A model generated the notes under the pieces. That model was not told the DNA's origin. It did not search any database and saw only the letters and a list, made by a program, of their open reading frames with translations. From assembly GCA_019022495.1 (NCBI GenBank), contig JAFEKR010000026.1, positions 62,001 through 126,000 of the forward strand: a DNA stretch of 64,000 nucleotides, in the 5' to 3' direction. Below, in pieces: positions 24,137 through 36,628 of this stretch. This stretch comes from Epichloe hybrida (taxonomy: Eukaryota; Ascomycota; Sordariomycetes; Hypocreales; Clavicipitaceae). The translations under genes and the position numbers were made by a program. The first letter of the stretch is position 1. Each line of letters begins with the position of its first letter.

Positions 24137-26577
24137 ATGAGCTCGAATCTTTCGGTCCCAGACCAAATCCGTCAGCTCAATGATGCGAGAAAGCTCGTCC
24201 TGGGTGACGTGAATTATTACCAAAGCGTGGTCAGGGGCCTTTTGCCCATCATAGGACCCAATGCGCCGGTCGAGTTGCGACGATGGGGAGCCGAATTCTT
24301 GGCCGAGGCCTTCTCGACCCCTGCGCTCCCCAATGGTGAGAAGGAGACAATGCAACTATACGTGCTTGCAACCGTTGAATCTCTCTTGAACGAGAGAGAG
24401 GACCCGCAGGTTCTGCGCAGTGTGATACAGACAGCCGCGAGTATCTATCCGCTTGCGATGAGGTGGATGTAAGTTTGGGCAAGGCTACTTGTGGAAGTCG
24501 TAGCTCGACTCCGAGGCTCCTGGCTAATACGCGTCGCTTTGGCAGAATAAACAACGGATACGACACAGTCACTTGGGATAAGGTATTGAGTATCAAACAA
24601 ACTATTTTGCGATTATGGGACAACTCTGTCCCTTCAGTAAAGATCAGTTGCATCAAATTCGCTCAGAGGGTTGTTCTAGCCCAGACGGCGTCTTCGGGAG
24701 CAGAATACAGAGTGCGTTCCTCTTCCGTTGAAAGCTGTTGGAGGAAGAATCTAACTCCTTCGCAGCAAGTTGGAACTCTAGATGTTTCACTAGACAAGGT
24801 CCCTCCCAATCACCAGTCTCTGGATACCCGAAATCTTGAGGCTGAAGCATCAGGGCTCCTGGACCGCATGCTGAGTGTGCTGCAAGAGAGCACGTAAGTG
24901 CACATTGTTGTTGTTCTTGTCGCTCGCTTCTGGGTTGTCGCTAAGTGAATGCAGTGATGCCCTTTTAGTCGATGCAACGCTGAATTGCTTATCAATTCTG
25001 GTCCGGACGCGGCCGGCAACATCGAGTCGAATACTGAATGCCTTACTCAATTTCAACCCACTTCAGCTGGCCAACTCACCACTGACACCGAGAAGCAGAG
25101 TCATGATGAAATCAATGGAAAAGACCGCCCGGCTATTATTGATTCATCTCACAAAACGGGATCCTCACAACCCCCTTGTTCCCCGGATACATCAACATAT
25201 CGAACGTACGATGCGGACGGTAATGGAAATACTGGATGATTCCAAGAGGAAGAGGCCCCTGGAGGCACAGCAGCATGATGGATATGATGCCAAACGCCAA
25301 AGAGTCGTCGAGACCCATGTGCCTCAGGTTCCTCCACTTGGGCCGGGACCTCATAGCCTGGCTGATGTATTCACACTTGTTGCGCACCCTGGCTTGAGAT
25401 CATTCGACCTGTCGCAGTTGCCAGCTGCCATGATATCCAAGATCACGGTGACGGCTTTGGCGCGCATAGACGCCCAGTTACTCGCGAAAGCAGTCGATGG
25501 CGTGCGTGGACGACTGACTACTGTGGCCAATGCTCCTGCCCCTGAATTGAACCCCAATACCGCACCACTTGGAGTAGACGACGACGACGATGACGACTAC
25601 GAACCAGACTTTTACCAGGCCGAAGATACCGAACAGCTTCTTAACAAGCTGGACGGGTCTTCATCAGCTTTGCCAGAATTGTCTTCATTGGACAGCGCTC
25701 TGGCACTGACTTCCTTCAGTTTGCCGCAGCCTCCACAGCTTTCATCACAAATGGCATTGGCAGCTGGACACGGAACAGTCGCAAGGGTGGTGGAAATGAT
25801 GAAATCACTAGAAGAACCTTCGGCAAAGAAAGACAAGGCAGGCTTTGTGCGGCTAGCAGCCAGTTCAGGAACCCGAGATGCATGGATGACTATCCTTACA
25901 CGACTTGCCACCCGGTCGACTACTGGGCTCGAGGAGACCCAGGTCAAAGGTGAAGAGGACGAATCATCTCGGCAGCACTCACTCGGCGACGACATCAGAG
26001 ATGTCTTGTACAATTACATCATGGAGGACTTTCGCAGACATATCGACGTGGCCGTATCATGGCTTTGCGAAGAGTGGTACAATGACAAGATACAATCCCG
26101 GATGGGAGGCGACTATCCACATAACTACGAAAAGACAGTATTGCGACTCATCAATGGGTTTCTGTCCTACCTGCACCCACAAGACAAGGTGTTGACGCGC
26201 TTCTTGAGTGAGATTCCCGAGTTGAGCCGCGATATGCTCTCCCGAGTGAAGGATATGTGTCGCGATCCTAGCGTCACTCAATTAGCTTTGACGAGTTTGT
26301 TATACCTGGCTATGATGCGACCGCCTGTGAAGGAGATTGCCCTCGACACTGTGCAGGACATTTGGACCGAATGTAGGAGCTGCATGATCCCCCAACAACG
26401 CAACGATCTCTCTCGGGTGTGCCCATGATACTAACCGCTCATGCAGTTGAGGACGCACGGCCCATGGCGACCAAGTACCTGTCCAAGTTCAGGCCGGGGT
26501 TCGTAGAGGCTGCTGAAGCCAAGACTCACGGGGAGAACAACAATCTGGCGGCAGCGGGAACTGCCATTGCGACGTGA
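24137..26577 (+). CDS. pta1: Pta1/symplekin homologue, mRNA cleavage and polyadenylation factor subunit
   Basis: This is a scaffold subunit of the nuclear cleavage and polyadenylation factor. Five exons, 24137-24468, 24546-24711, 24766-24893, 24955-26372 and 26447-26577, give 724 residues. The N-terminal half is HEAT-like helical (RRWGAEFLAEAF, KQTILRLWDNSVPSVKISCI, ESLLNEREDPQVLRSVIQTA), with the strongly conserved NLEAEASGLLDRMLSVLQE and LVDATLNCLSILVRTRP. The middle carries SKRKRPLE (nuclear signal) and an acidic run DDDDDDDYEPDFYQAED. The C-terminal half is the symplekin/Pta1 C-terminal region, ending in KYLSKFRPGFVEAAE. The short last exon is supported by CTAAC before its acceptor and by matching family ends. 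Introns are 54-77 nt. Intact. Confidence 0.88.
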
Positions 26578-28114
26578 GCAGAAGAAGGCCAGATCTGGTG
26601 AATCTATCTCGCGGACGATGAAGGCCCCGGCATGGCTCTGACGAAAGTGCTTTCAAACCTGTACATCGTGTACGAAAATCAAGCATCAAAACGAGGCGTT
26701 CAATTGGGAGGAGCAACAAAAGATCTTGGGAGGGGGGTAACATCTGGATGTTTCTCATCCTGGTATAATTTAACGGGTTGGGATCGCGCTGTACTTTTTC
26801 CCGACATAAAAAAAGGGGGTCTACGGATTACTCGCCATCAATAGCCGACTGGAAAGAGTGGACGCCGTGGGGGTTTCAAGTTGAGATACCAAGTACGTGG
26901 ATAATGGCCTCTTCCGATGCAAAGGCATCATCGCGTGGCAGCTGTCCAGAATAAATTTAAAGTAAGGTCGACCGGTTTACCGAATTGAAGCAGCACATGA
27001 TCTGTCCTCTTGGTGTTCCTCTTTCTCACCAGAGGAGGTGAGTGCTCCAGAGGACCAAACGCGTGTCTAAAACATGGCAGATTGTTTCAGCGAGGAACGC
27101 TTGCTTGCTTGCTTGCTTGGGTGATGAGTCCGAGGACTCGAGCGGGAATCGAGCGGGCCTCGAGCATGACGCATCCTGTACATATTATGCAGAGAGAGCC
27201 CCTGCTTTCATCATGGCTGCTCTGCTATTCTTCAAGGATATTATTACTGCTGTGCTGCTACCCACTGGCCGGGTCGCCAAAGACGGACGCGACGGAAGCG
27301 ATGGACGCGATGGATGTAGAACAAATGGCAGGCATCTGTGCACCGTCAATCTGAGAAATCTTGCTCTGTTTCATTTTCACGCCGGACATGAGTCGTCTAC
27401 GGGCGGCTGGCACTACTGCTTCTGTCATTCCAGCGCCACCCAGGGTCCAAGATTGCCTTTAACGGTACATACAAGTGGCTTGAGTGAGTGGCTTGGGTGA
27501 GTGGCTTGAGTAAGTGGCTCGAGTGAGTGATTGGGTGGTGGGTGCTCCCAGAGATCCCAGAGATCCCAGAGATCCCGTCAGGCACAGGGGAACCAGACTC
27601 CACCAGACAACATTGAACATTAAACATAACAAAGTCGACGCCTGGCCTGGTCACGGACCACCACCTAATAATACCGCTGACGACGGGTCCCGGTCCTCAA
27701 ACACGACCAGACCTGACCGAACCAGACCCGACGCTCCTCTACTTTTTTTTTCTTTTTTTTTTAATTCCTCTCTTTTTCCGGTTATTGCTTTCGAAAGCCT
27801 TTGTAGCTCTGCGACATGCTCCGGAATCGCTTGCAAGAAAGGGACTTTGCTATTGATCGAGACACTGCGCACGGTACGACTTCAATCCTGTCCCCTTTCT
27901 CTCTCTTTCGTCGTCACCACCACTCGTTACCGTCTGTGCCTGTGCCTGTGCCGCGTTCTGCCTTTCCTGAGCGCGGGGTGCTTCGACTCGGTCTGTCATT
28001 GTCACATCTCCTGGCTGGCCCAAGAAAAAAACAAAGAAAAAAGACCGCTTATCACTCCCCGGGCGGCTCGTTTTTGATCTTTTCCCTCTGTGCCTTTTAT
28101 CATCTCAATGGAAC
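26578..28114. other. Intergenic region with short tandems
   Basis: About 1.5 kb precede the coiled-coil gene. It contains (ttgc)n at 27,101-27,118, a 13-bp array at 27,474-27,532, a 9-bp gagatccca array at 27,547-27,577, and long T tracts at 27,743-27,762. The last 300 bases are CT-rich like a fungal 5' leader. I see no supported gene; the overlapping frames near 27,000-28,000 look like chance. Confidence 0.45.
27474..27577 (+). repeat. Two adjacent minisatellites
   Basis: Four imperfect copies of a 13-bp unit (agtggcttgagtg) fill 27,474-27,532. They are followed at 27,547-27,577 by about three and a half copies of a 9-bp unit (gagatccca). The two are unrelated in sequence and lie in non-coding DNA. 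Confidence 0.85.
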
Positions 28115-29392
28115 ATGGGCCTTGAAAACCTCGCGTTGCTAACTCGGTCTTGCTTTAACTCCGTAGTCGCTGCAACTGCATACCCAAACCAAGCCGTGCT
28201 AGATGCTTCACCGGCAAAGACCCTGACGCCAACCTCAACAGGGACTATGAACACCATGACGACAGCACGTCCTACACCTACACACAACGTCGCAAAGCAC
28301 GCTCTTGGCAGAACGGCCACCATTCGAAGCGTACCGAGCTTCGACGGCTCCGAGTCCAGCCCGGACAGCAAGCGCAGTGCCTTCACCAGCAGCGTCAATT
28401 CCACAGCCAGTGCCGTTTCCGCCATGGGAAGCCACCATCCACAGCAGCGACAGCAACAACAGCAACAACAACAACAACAAGATCAAACACATTCCACCAC
28501 AAGGTTAAAACAGGATCCGGGGAGCGAAGCGACTACGCCCAGCAGATGGAGCGGAAATGGCGTACGGACCGTGGAACCCTCAGTCCCCCACGACCCGTCA
28601 ATCACTTCAGAAGATGCGGACAACGGGCATTGGGATTCCACCATTGGAAAGGCCGGCTTAGGCAAGACTGGTCGAGTCATCAACAAGCTAGTCAGCGACA
28701 ACGATGCTCTAAAGAGAGAGATAAAGATCGAAAGGTTACGTGCCGAAGAGGCGAAGCAGGCTGCCAAACTGGTCGAAGATAAAATGGAACGGATGATGAA
28801 CGAGTACGAAAGTCGATTGCTAGAAGCCAACGTCACAAAAACTTTGCTTGCCCGAAAGGAGCGTCAAGTCGAGTCCTTGACGACGGCGGTAGAGCTTGAG
28901 AAGCGAAAAACCCAAGCCGCTCAACAAAGCGAGAGAAGCTGGAAGGAAGAGCTGGATAAAGTGAAGACTGAGACTGCGGTCCGGGTAGAAGAGGCAACGA
29001 GCTATGCGCAGTTGATGGAGGGCCGGTACAACGCCATTTCCTCTCACTGGCGAGATCAGGGCGAGGAAGTCAAGCGGACTTTGTCCAAGTTGAGGGGGGA
29101 AATCAACACCATCGTTGACGAGCGCAAGTCTGACGACGATAAGATAACAACACTGAGAGACTTGTGCGAACAGCAAGATAATAACATCAAGGAGCTGCGA
29201 CGCGAAAAAGAGGACATTGCACTCCTTTTCGAGGAATACAAGAAGACCCAGGAAAACGAGCTCAGAGGCATCAAGACAAGTGCAAAACAAAGACAAGAAG
29301 AGCAGGAGCGGCAACTGGACGAAGCGAGAGAAGCGTTGCACAAGCTCAAATGGGCACTGAATGTGAAGCAACATGTCAAGGGGGCTGAATGA
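28115..29392 (+). CDS. She3-like coiled-coil protein (SWI5-dependent HO expression protein 3 type)
   Basis: The product is a coiled-coil protein related to what is annotated in other filamentous fungi as SWI5-dependent HO expression protein 3. In yeast, She3 links mRNA-bound She2 to the myosin Myo4. The frame is single, 425 residues. Residues 45-145 are Ser/Thr/Gln-rich, including a polyglutamine run (about residues 110-122). A conserved block reads GKAGLGKTGRVINKLVSDND at about 178-197, and from there to the end the sequence is a continuous heptad-like coiled coil ending HKLKWALNVKQHVKG. The start may instead be the ATG at 28,247 (MNTMTT), because the first 44 residues look less conserved. 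Whether the RNA-transport role holds in this lineage is inference from the name of the family. Confidence 0.65.
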   Translation: MGLENLALLTRSCFNSVVAATAYPNQAVLDASPAKTLTPTSTGTMNTMTTARPTPTHNVAKHALGRTATIRSVPSFDGSESSPDSKRSAFTSSVNSTASAVSAMGSHHPQQRQQQQQQQQQQDQTHSTTRLKQDPGSEATTPSRWSGNGVRTVEPSVPHDPSITSEDADNGHWDSTIGKAGLGKTGRVINKLVSDNDALKREIKIERLRAEEAKQAAKLVEDKMERMMNEYESRLLEANVTKTLLARKERQVESLTTAVELEKRKTQAAQQSERSWKEELDKVKTETAVRVEEATSYAQLMEGRYNAISSHWRDQGEEVKRTLSKLRGEINTIVDERKSDDDKITTLRDLCEQQDNNIKELRREKEDIALLFEEYKKTQENELRGIKTSAKQRQEEQERQLDEAREALHKLKWALNVKQHVKGAE

Positions 29393-31013
29393 GCAACTCT
29401 ACCCAACGATTGCTGCTTCAACCTAAGCTACTCGACCAGGAGGGGATGGGGGCAGAGCCGATTCTGCCGGCTTTGTTAGCAACTACGATTGCTTCCCTCC
29501 ATCTGGCTTCACCAAATTGGTCCGATTCCCATTTTTACACCTCGTCTATTCATTACTCTTCTTGCTCGAAACGAAGCCTCGACGCTTCTGTGCATGCCTT
29601 TAACGACGACAAGCGCCACCATCTTTAGACTCATTTACGCGACGGTCATTGCATTAAAAGTGTTGGTCTCTTTTTTTTTTTTCAACTTTACTCTTTAAGC
29701 AGCATAGATGACTACATAGTAGACATGACGGAACAGGATACGACGCCCTTGCGGAAACACCCAGACGGCGATGGAACGTAATGAGGCGCTTGGGTGTAAG
29801 TATATGTCTTCTCTGTTTTCTCTCCAAGTTATTTATTCCCCCCTTCCATTTCGGGGCCGGTGATCATGCACGCTGCATGTGGGTTTGGCAGCTTTGTTTT
29901 CTTCGATGCGGCACGTCATTTACTCGATTTTCATTTGCCGCCGTGTTTGTACCGGGGAGGTCCATACTTGGACTTCACATCCAGGTAATGTGGGACAGGG
30001 ACAGGTGAGGAGCACGAACGCAGGACACATGCAAACGCATGGGGATGGGTTCAGCGATCGTTGCACAAGGGGAGGATTTGAATTTCCATTGACTGTTTTT
30101 TGGGGACATGCTAGATACCCATTCCATTCTTGATTACGAATACATTGTGTCTGGGCCAACTGCCTCCTTCCGTGACACTGCACCACACGTCTGGTAGAGT
30201 ATGTGGCCTTGTTGGGGAGATTGTTGTGCTATCATTGGGGCTTTGTTCAGTGACGAATCTGTGTTTGCTACAGTGACAGGCCAAAAGTTTGCGATCACCC
30301 CCTCCAGTGCGAAAAATGCTGTACCTGAACAAGTGCTGACACCTGTGCCAGCCTGTGCCAGCCTGTGCCGGCTGCTGCCGGCTGCTGCGTAGATTCTGAT
30401 AAACACCAGACGTGATTTCCACCTCTGCACCTCCTCTCCAACTTTTCCATTCCCATTTCCCACCCAAGACGGGTCAATTGATGTCCACAGCATCCGTCTT
30501 GTTGACTTTTTTTTCACTCTTTAGCAGGTAAGTGGCTCGATGGGTGCTGAACTTGATCTTGGAACAATACTAACGTCCGCAATATCTTATTGTGTGACTG
30601 CTTCAAGGAGTTGGGTGAGTGACTGATGGCTCTTTCGATTAGTTTGATCATTTACAAAGTCTATTGGTGGCGGGTTTTACTTGAAGAATTGTAGGTAGTG
30701 ACTGACAATAATAAAATTTCCTTCCCACTAATTTGTTTCTTCGGAACACCATGATTTAGAAACCTGCGTCTGCGTTTCCGTTTCCGTACCCGTCTGCGTT
30801 GGCACGCCTACCTCTTGAAATTTCTCTCTTCTCTCTATTTCCCGTGTCTCTTGCCTGCCCCGTTCTTGCCCTCTTTTCTGCTCTTTCCATATAACTTCTA
30901 ATAGCTTCTCCTCCCTACGTTTCTTCCTTCTTCTTCTTCTTCTTCTCCTTTATAGTTTTTGCCTCGTTTCCTTTTCCCATATCCCCCCGTCTTTTAACAG
31001 CCAGGCAGTCAAA
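29393..31013. other. Long intergenic region and leader of the next gene
   Basis: About 1.6 kb without a supported gene. Features are a T tract near 29,670-29,680 and a CTGTGCCAGC/GCTGCTGCCG tandem at 30,342-30,390. A possible 5' UTR intron donor (gcaggtaagt) lies at 30,528, with actaac about 45 bases further on. A CT-rich run with a ttc triplet array at 30,928-30,950 directly precedes the next start codon. The pattern suggests a long, possibly spliced, leader for the gene at 31,014. Confidence 0.4.
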
Positions 31014-33454
31014 ATGGAAGAATATTCTGAGTTTCACATCGGCTGCAATCCACCTCTCCGGCCAGCAGGCGTAGATCTTTTCATGGAAGAGCTAAATAAT
31101 TTGTCTATAGAGGTAAGTGACGGAAAGCCAAACCCAAATTTCCCTCTTGTGATAAAAACCTAAACCAGGTGTCCAAGATCATCGAAATATTATATGAACC
31201 GCATGTCCCTGCGTTCAAGGTCATCACATTAAGAGCGGTACAGTCCCACGTCACGCACACGATTGGGTTACTCTTGACGAGTATAATCGAGATGGACACT
31301 TATCCGCTGGACCAGCCGAATGAGTTATCTGGTTATTTAATCGACATCGGGACCGGCCGCCTAACGATACCCTGGTCTTTGTACTATGGAACACAGCAGT
31401 ATAATGACAACGGTTTCGATAGGTACAAATATCCACAGGCAATGCAAGAGCTTCCATTTAAGAAAATATGGCCAGTATACTCAGATTTATTGGAGTCGGA
31501 TCTGGCCGAGCTTCTCCGCATGGCAGCCCGCCTTGGCTGCTACTCCCAGAATCCGACTATTGAATCTCTCGCTGATATGCTAGGGTGTACGGTCACACAC
31601 AATGTGAGGAAAACAACCCTGTACATTGGAACAAGCAGCAGTAAAGAAACCATACTCAACGCTCTGGAAATCCTGGACAGTCTGTTTCGTCTTACAGTAA
31701 GCTTCCCAGACCTACAAGTATTTCATAGTTGTTAACAAGGCCCAGAAACAAGCTTCGGCCAACATACAGCACGTTGTTTATACCACCGGCTACAATGAGT
31801 GTTTCAGCTTTAGGCGGCTTTCACAGATTGGGCTTCATAAGTGCACCTTTCCACAGATGCCAACGGACATTCAAAAGTTTTTAAGGGCAGTTTCCATACG
31901 AACAGCAACTCAGGACAGCCAGCGGTGGATTCCCGATAAAACAAAATGCAAGCCAATAACCATGAATTTGAGCAAACGCTCAACAAAAAGTGCGCGCACC
32001 ACTCTATACTGTCCAAATCTCGCATCACAAAAAAACAATGATTCAAGCCGTTCTTCGCCTCAAGGAACTCCCCAAATCGACCCCAAGTCAGAGGAGATTC
32101 AAGGATTGGATGAGCTCATCATCTTTGACGTAGATGAAGCATCTGCGAGCATCAAACAATCCCAACCTCAATCAATAAAGCAGAATCAGCTAGCCCCCAT
32201 TTCTCTGCTAGATGAAAATCCGCCCGCAAACCTTGGTTCATCTTTGTTAGGATCGACCTTATCAGAGCCAAAGCCAAAGCCATTGTCAAAGGTAAGGGTG
32301 TCAAGGAAATATTTTTCTTTTCTTCTTCTTTTTTTTGGCTATCTAGTTACTGATTATGCCCAGAAACTATCACATCGGAGCAGGCCGTATGCGATAAAAC
32401 TATTAGAGGATTACTTCCAGTCGTTATGGTCAATCTTACCGCGCTGTCCAGGCTACGTCACGGTTCAAGTCAAATTTGGGAGGTTCTATCGCACAGACCT
32501 TGGCGATCAACGTGTAGACGTTGGAACTGGTCCGTTTTGGGAGATGAAAGAGCTCCTCAAGAACCTGCAAGCCATTGTGCCAGCGGACCTGGGGTTCTCG
32601 ACAACCTTAACCACGACCAGTTCTGATGCGGATCACCTCACCGCATCTCCATGGATTCTACAAGGCACAGATATAATTTTCCAGGTCCACTACGAGCTTG
32701 ACAAGCAGCGATTCATAATTGACATAGATACCGAGAATTCTAGTATCAGCTGCCATGGATTGACGTTTGAACTGAGCAGTACTATCGTACACTGCGTGCG
32801 TCATGCATGGGATATGAAGTGTGCAGTTAGCCAGTCTAACAACTGGGACCAATCTCCTATTCACATGGAAATTGGGAAGGCAATTGCGGATTCGCTCCAA
32901 ATGAGGTTTGTGCCACTGCCATTTATTGACCCATGGTCTTTGTGTAAGAGACTAATTATAGCAGCACCACTGTAGATGGCAAACGATTTTTCGAGCTCAC
33001 GGCAAGTGAGAAACTGGGGGGGGCTATCGCAATGGTTCAACTGCTGCACACAAGACGTTACTACTCTCGTCTTCGAACACCCGATAGTATTCTATCTGTC
33101 ACCAAGTTCCAGAAATTGATACCAAGCGAAGAGAAGCATGAGTATCGCAGGTGGGCGATGCCCACAGGTCGTAATCTGAAGGGCCAAAATCCCGAAGCCT
33201 GGTTTGAAGCGAACATATCCTCAACAAAATTGCGCGACCTGCTTAAGAAAAACGCTAATCTCGCACTTGGGGAATGTTTATCATGGGACACAAGCCAGCA
33301 AGATAATATCTGCGATGAACTCTTTGGGCCAGTCCTTGAGACAATTGCACGCTTGGACGAGGTTGGACGGGATAATGATAATGGATTATCTGGAGACGAG
33401 CTTAGCTTTACTAATTCAGAGGGAAGCGGGGAACCAGAGGAGGAGTTTTGGTGA
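31014..33454 (+). CDS. Uncharacterised 735-residue protein, five exons
   Basis: I do not recognise a named function. The exons 31014-31112, 31169-31696, 31746-32291, 32364-32905 and 32962-33454 join in frame through introns of 49-72 nt, most with clear branch sites. Around residues 170-210 the sequence (KTTLYIGTSSSKETILNALEI) has the look of a small KH-like alpha-beta fold, which is only an impression. The region after residue 290 is low-complexity and Gln/Ser-rich. The second half is a folded domain with many aromatic residues (GYVTVQVKFGRFYRTDLGD, HYELDKQRFIIDIDTENSS). The tail is acidic and ends SGEPEEEFW. No signal peptide or membrane segment is seen. Intron 3 (72 nt) has no stop in frame, so its retention would simply add 24 hydrophobic residues. 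A poly-A run follows the stop. Confidence 0.75.
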
Positions 33455-34160
33455 GGTGCAAAAAAAAAAAAAAAGGACAGGGTAGACTTATGTAATCTCC
33501 CTAGCAGACAGCCGCAGACGCAGCACGTACTGTGACATGGGCTCTCGTACGATTAAAGTCTGGGCGATGCAGGATTCGATGTCCACGGAATTGAAAGATG
33601 CTGGTGCAAGCTTTTTGGCAAGTTGAGGTGTGAATACTTTGTGATGAATGGGCCAGACCAGCAGGTGCGCGTGGCCGCATGAGGACACGGCCAAGGTCAG
33701 GTTCTTGATTGAACCGGTGCGGGTGGGTAGGACGGCAGGACGGCAGGACGGCAGGACGGGTAAATGAATAGACGTGAACGCGCACGACGAGGAGTTCATG
33801 TACAGAACATGATGTACATACATACGTCTGTTGCTGGGGAGCCCGGGACGGTGGCATCGACGGGACTGACTCTCAGGGGAAGGTGAAATCGGTCCGCTTA
33901 CCCGACAGGCTTATCCGACAGGCATATTCGACAAGGCAAGGGGAGTCGCTCACTCATCACAAATCACAAGAGCTGTGAGGACGGGACGTACGGACTATTA
34001 ATATGTAGGCACAGTTGCAGCTATAGTCTTCCGTAGTAATCCGTACGGACGTAATAAAAAGGGTGCTTGATGAAACTTGAACTAATACCACTTCCCACCT
34101 CCCACTTCCCACCCGCTTCTCGCCGTTCCTCCCATCTGCACCCGCAACGCTCCCGCAACA
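33455..34160. other. Intergenic region with minisatellite
   Basis: About 700 bases between two same-strand genes. An 8-bp tandem (ggcaggac, nearly four copies) lies at 33,729-33,759. The rest probably holds the 3' flank and the transporter promoter. No gene is supported. Confidence 0.5.
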
Positions 34161-36224
34161 ATGGGTCTGGGAATCCTCGAGCCACGCGGCCAACAAAGCG
34201 TCCCAGGTACGGCCAAACCACCGTCTTCGACCATCGAGACTCGACAGTTTGTTTTCTTCCTCGGCTAACTGCGACCTGCGTCTTTAGGCACGACGAGATA
34301 TTTCGACGATGCAGACCGTCCGCAGGAAGCTACCGGACAAGTCCATCTGAAATGCGACACCAGCGGAGGCGTTCCCATCATTCTCGTATGTTGCACGCCC
34401 ATAAACGCCCATAAACGTCCATAAAAGCCCATAAACGCCGGAGACGGAGCTCTCCTCTCCTCTGCCTCGTCGCCGCCGCCGCCGCTGCCGCTGACGGATG
34501 CATCAACTAGGTCCCCCAACCCTCGGACGACCCGAATGATCCTCTCAACTGGCCATTATGGAAACGCGACCTCATCACCTTCACCCTCTGCGCTGCTGCC
34601 ATTCTGGCCACCGCCCTCGGCGCCATTCTCGCCTCAAACACACTCGTCGTCTCTGCCTGGTACACCATCCCGCTCCCCGACGCAGCTGGTCTGACGGGCT
34701 ACTATCTGCTCGGTGCTGGTTGTGCCGCCATCTTCTTCGTCCCTTCTGGCCGTATCTGGGGCAAGCGACATCTGTTCTTGCTGGGTATCGTCATCGTCAT
34801 CTTCTCTAGCGTTTGGGCAGGGGCTGCCGGCGATTTCAACCATGACAAGGACCCCGAGTCCTCGTTCCTGCAATCCGAGGCACAAAGGCATCACTACCGG
34901 AGCTTCATTGGAGCTCGCGTCTGGCAGGGCGTGGGCACAGCTCCGTTCGAAAGCCTGCTCAATGCCGCTGTCGGTGACTTGTACTGCGTTCACCAGCGTG
35001 GGATTCGCATGGCCTTCACGAACCTTGCCGTGTTCGGCGGCGCCTTCTTCACGCCCGTCGTCGTGGGCAAGATCACGCACACCATCGGATGGCAGTGGAC
35101 CTTCTACTTTGTGGCTATCTTCTCTGCGGCGGTCTTCCCCGCCGTCTTCCTCTTCTGCCCCGAGACGGCATATCGCCGAGAAGCAAAATACAACACGGAT
35201 GGCATCGTCGAGGACGAAAAGCTCGCACCGTCCACCGAGCTGGGCACTGCGACAACCATCGCTGCCGATGGAGCACCACCCCGTAAAAACCGTAAGAACG
35301 GATTCGTCCTGCTCCCGAGATCCTCGGCAATGCAACCCATTGGAGACGCCAACACGCCTCGGAAGACCTTTGTCGAATCCATGTCGCTGTTTGACGGAAG
35401 AAAAACGCACGAGCGGTACTGGGTTCTGTTGCTGCGGCCATTCCCTCTCGTCCTGAACCCGGCTTTCTTTTGGGGCTGCCTCATTCAGGGCACCATGATT
35501 GGTTGGACGATTTTCATTGGCGTCATCATCGCCGTCATCTTCATCGGACCACCATTTTTCTGGGGAGAAGAAAAGACGGGCTTCACTTACGTCGCGCCGT
35601 TTGTCGGGGCCGTGGCGGGATTCATCATTTCCGGTCTTCTGGCAGACCCCACGGCCAAGATGCTGACCCGGCGAAACAAGGGCATCTACGAACCCGAATT
35701 CCGTCTCTTGCTGGTTATCCCCATGCTGGTGACAGCTGGCGTCGGGCTGTACGGCTTTGGCCTCACGTCGGACCGCCTGCTGACGGGCCAGTACTCGTAC
35801 ATTGTCCCTCTGGTTTTCTTCGCCTCGGAGGTTGGTGGCATGGTCATTGGAACTGTGGCCAGCTCGCTGTACATAGTGGACGCGTACCGCGACTTGCGCG
35901 TCGAGGGGTTCACCCTGATGATCATTTTCAAGAACGTCTTTAGCTGTATCCTCACATTCTACGCGTACGACTGGATCATTGGTGCCGGGTTCCGAAAGGT
36001 GTTTCTCATCGTGGCGTCGCTTCAGATGGGCATTTGCCTCTTGACCATACCCTTGTGTGAGTCGCACCTACCTACCTACCTACTGACTCGTGTGGATCAT
36101 GTTCCAGCATTGTCTCGTTCTCGTCGTCCATTTCTCGAGGCTGTGCTAATGACAAGTAGGGATTTTCGGAAAACGAATAAGAGCATTCTACGATTCCACG
36201 CCCGCAACGACCTCCCTGCCCTGA
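34161..36224 (+). CDS. Major facilitator superfamily transporter (DHA1-like drug/proton antiporter type)
   Basis: This is a plasma-membrane transporter with about 12 membrane segments. Exons 34161-34206, 34288-34385, 34511-36056 and 36160-36224 give 584 residues. The cytosolic N terminus ends in the fungal DHA1-like entry motif DDPNDPLNWPLWKRD, followed by repeated hydrophobic helices and the helix 4-5 region with GARVWQGVGTAPFESLL. A long charged central loop lies at about residues 260-330. The last exon adds IFGKRIRAFY and ends TSLP. The last acceptor could alternatively be aag three bases earlier, changing one residue. Intron 2 contains a 10-bp tandem (cccataaacg, four copies). The substrate cannot be read from sequence. 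The adjacent genes do not form a cluster with it. Confidence 0.88.
34397..34439 (+). repeat. Intronic 10-bp tandem
   Basis: About four copies of cccataaacg with small changes lie inside intron 2 of the MFS transporter, between the donor at 34,386 and the acceptor at 34,510. Confidence 0.85.
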
Positions 36225-36628
36225 CACCGTCTCGGGTGAAGAGTCTTGCGCCGGCCTCGTTCCCTTGCGGGCGAACATTTCTGTTGTTGCTTCATTCAGA
36301 TACCACGGGTGAATTTGTGCGAGGAGCTGGGCGAACAAGACATTCGACATTCGGTTCGACTTGGGCGCGTAAAGAAGTCGCCACGTAGAAGACTTTGTAG
36401 AAGGAAGGATGTGATACAATAGACAGCATTCCACTACACTAGCTTGCCATGGCCCAATCATTCATCATCATCATCTTCATCACCATCATCAACCACAGTC
36501 ATCAACTACCATGGCTCGTTGTACATTATTCACTTAGAAATGACGTGTGTTATGTACATTTTTGTCCCCAAGAGGAGATACATGTGAACGGGGCAGTTGA
36601 GGGGGGAGGGATTGATTCTCTCTCTGCC
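36225..36628. other. Convergent intergenic region
   Basis: About 400 bases lie between the transporter and phosphatase stops. A cat-type triplet run lies at 36,463-36,490 and otherwise nothing is supported. Confidence 0.5.

Noticed and set aside
32944..32975. A 32-nt ultra-short intron in the unknown five-exon gene
   Set aside because: A normal 56-nt intron (32,906-32,961) with gtttgt donor and actaat branch also restores the frame and has typical length.
34634..36067. Long minus-strand open frame opposite the MFS transporter
   Set aside because: It is a shadow of the transporter codon pattern on the other strand. The plus-strand reading has membrane helices and proper splice sites.
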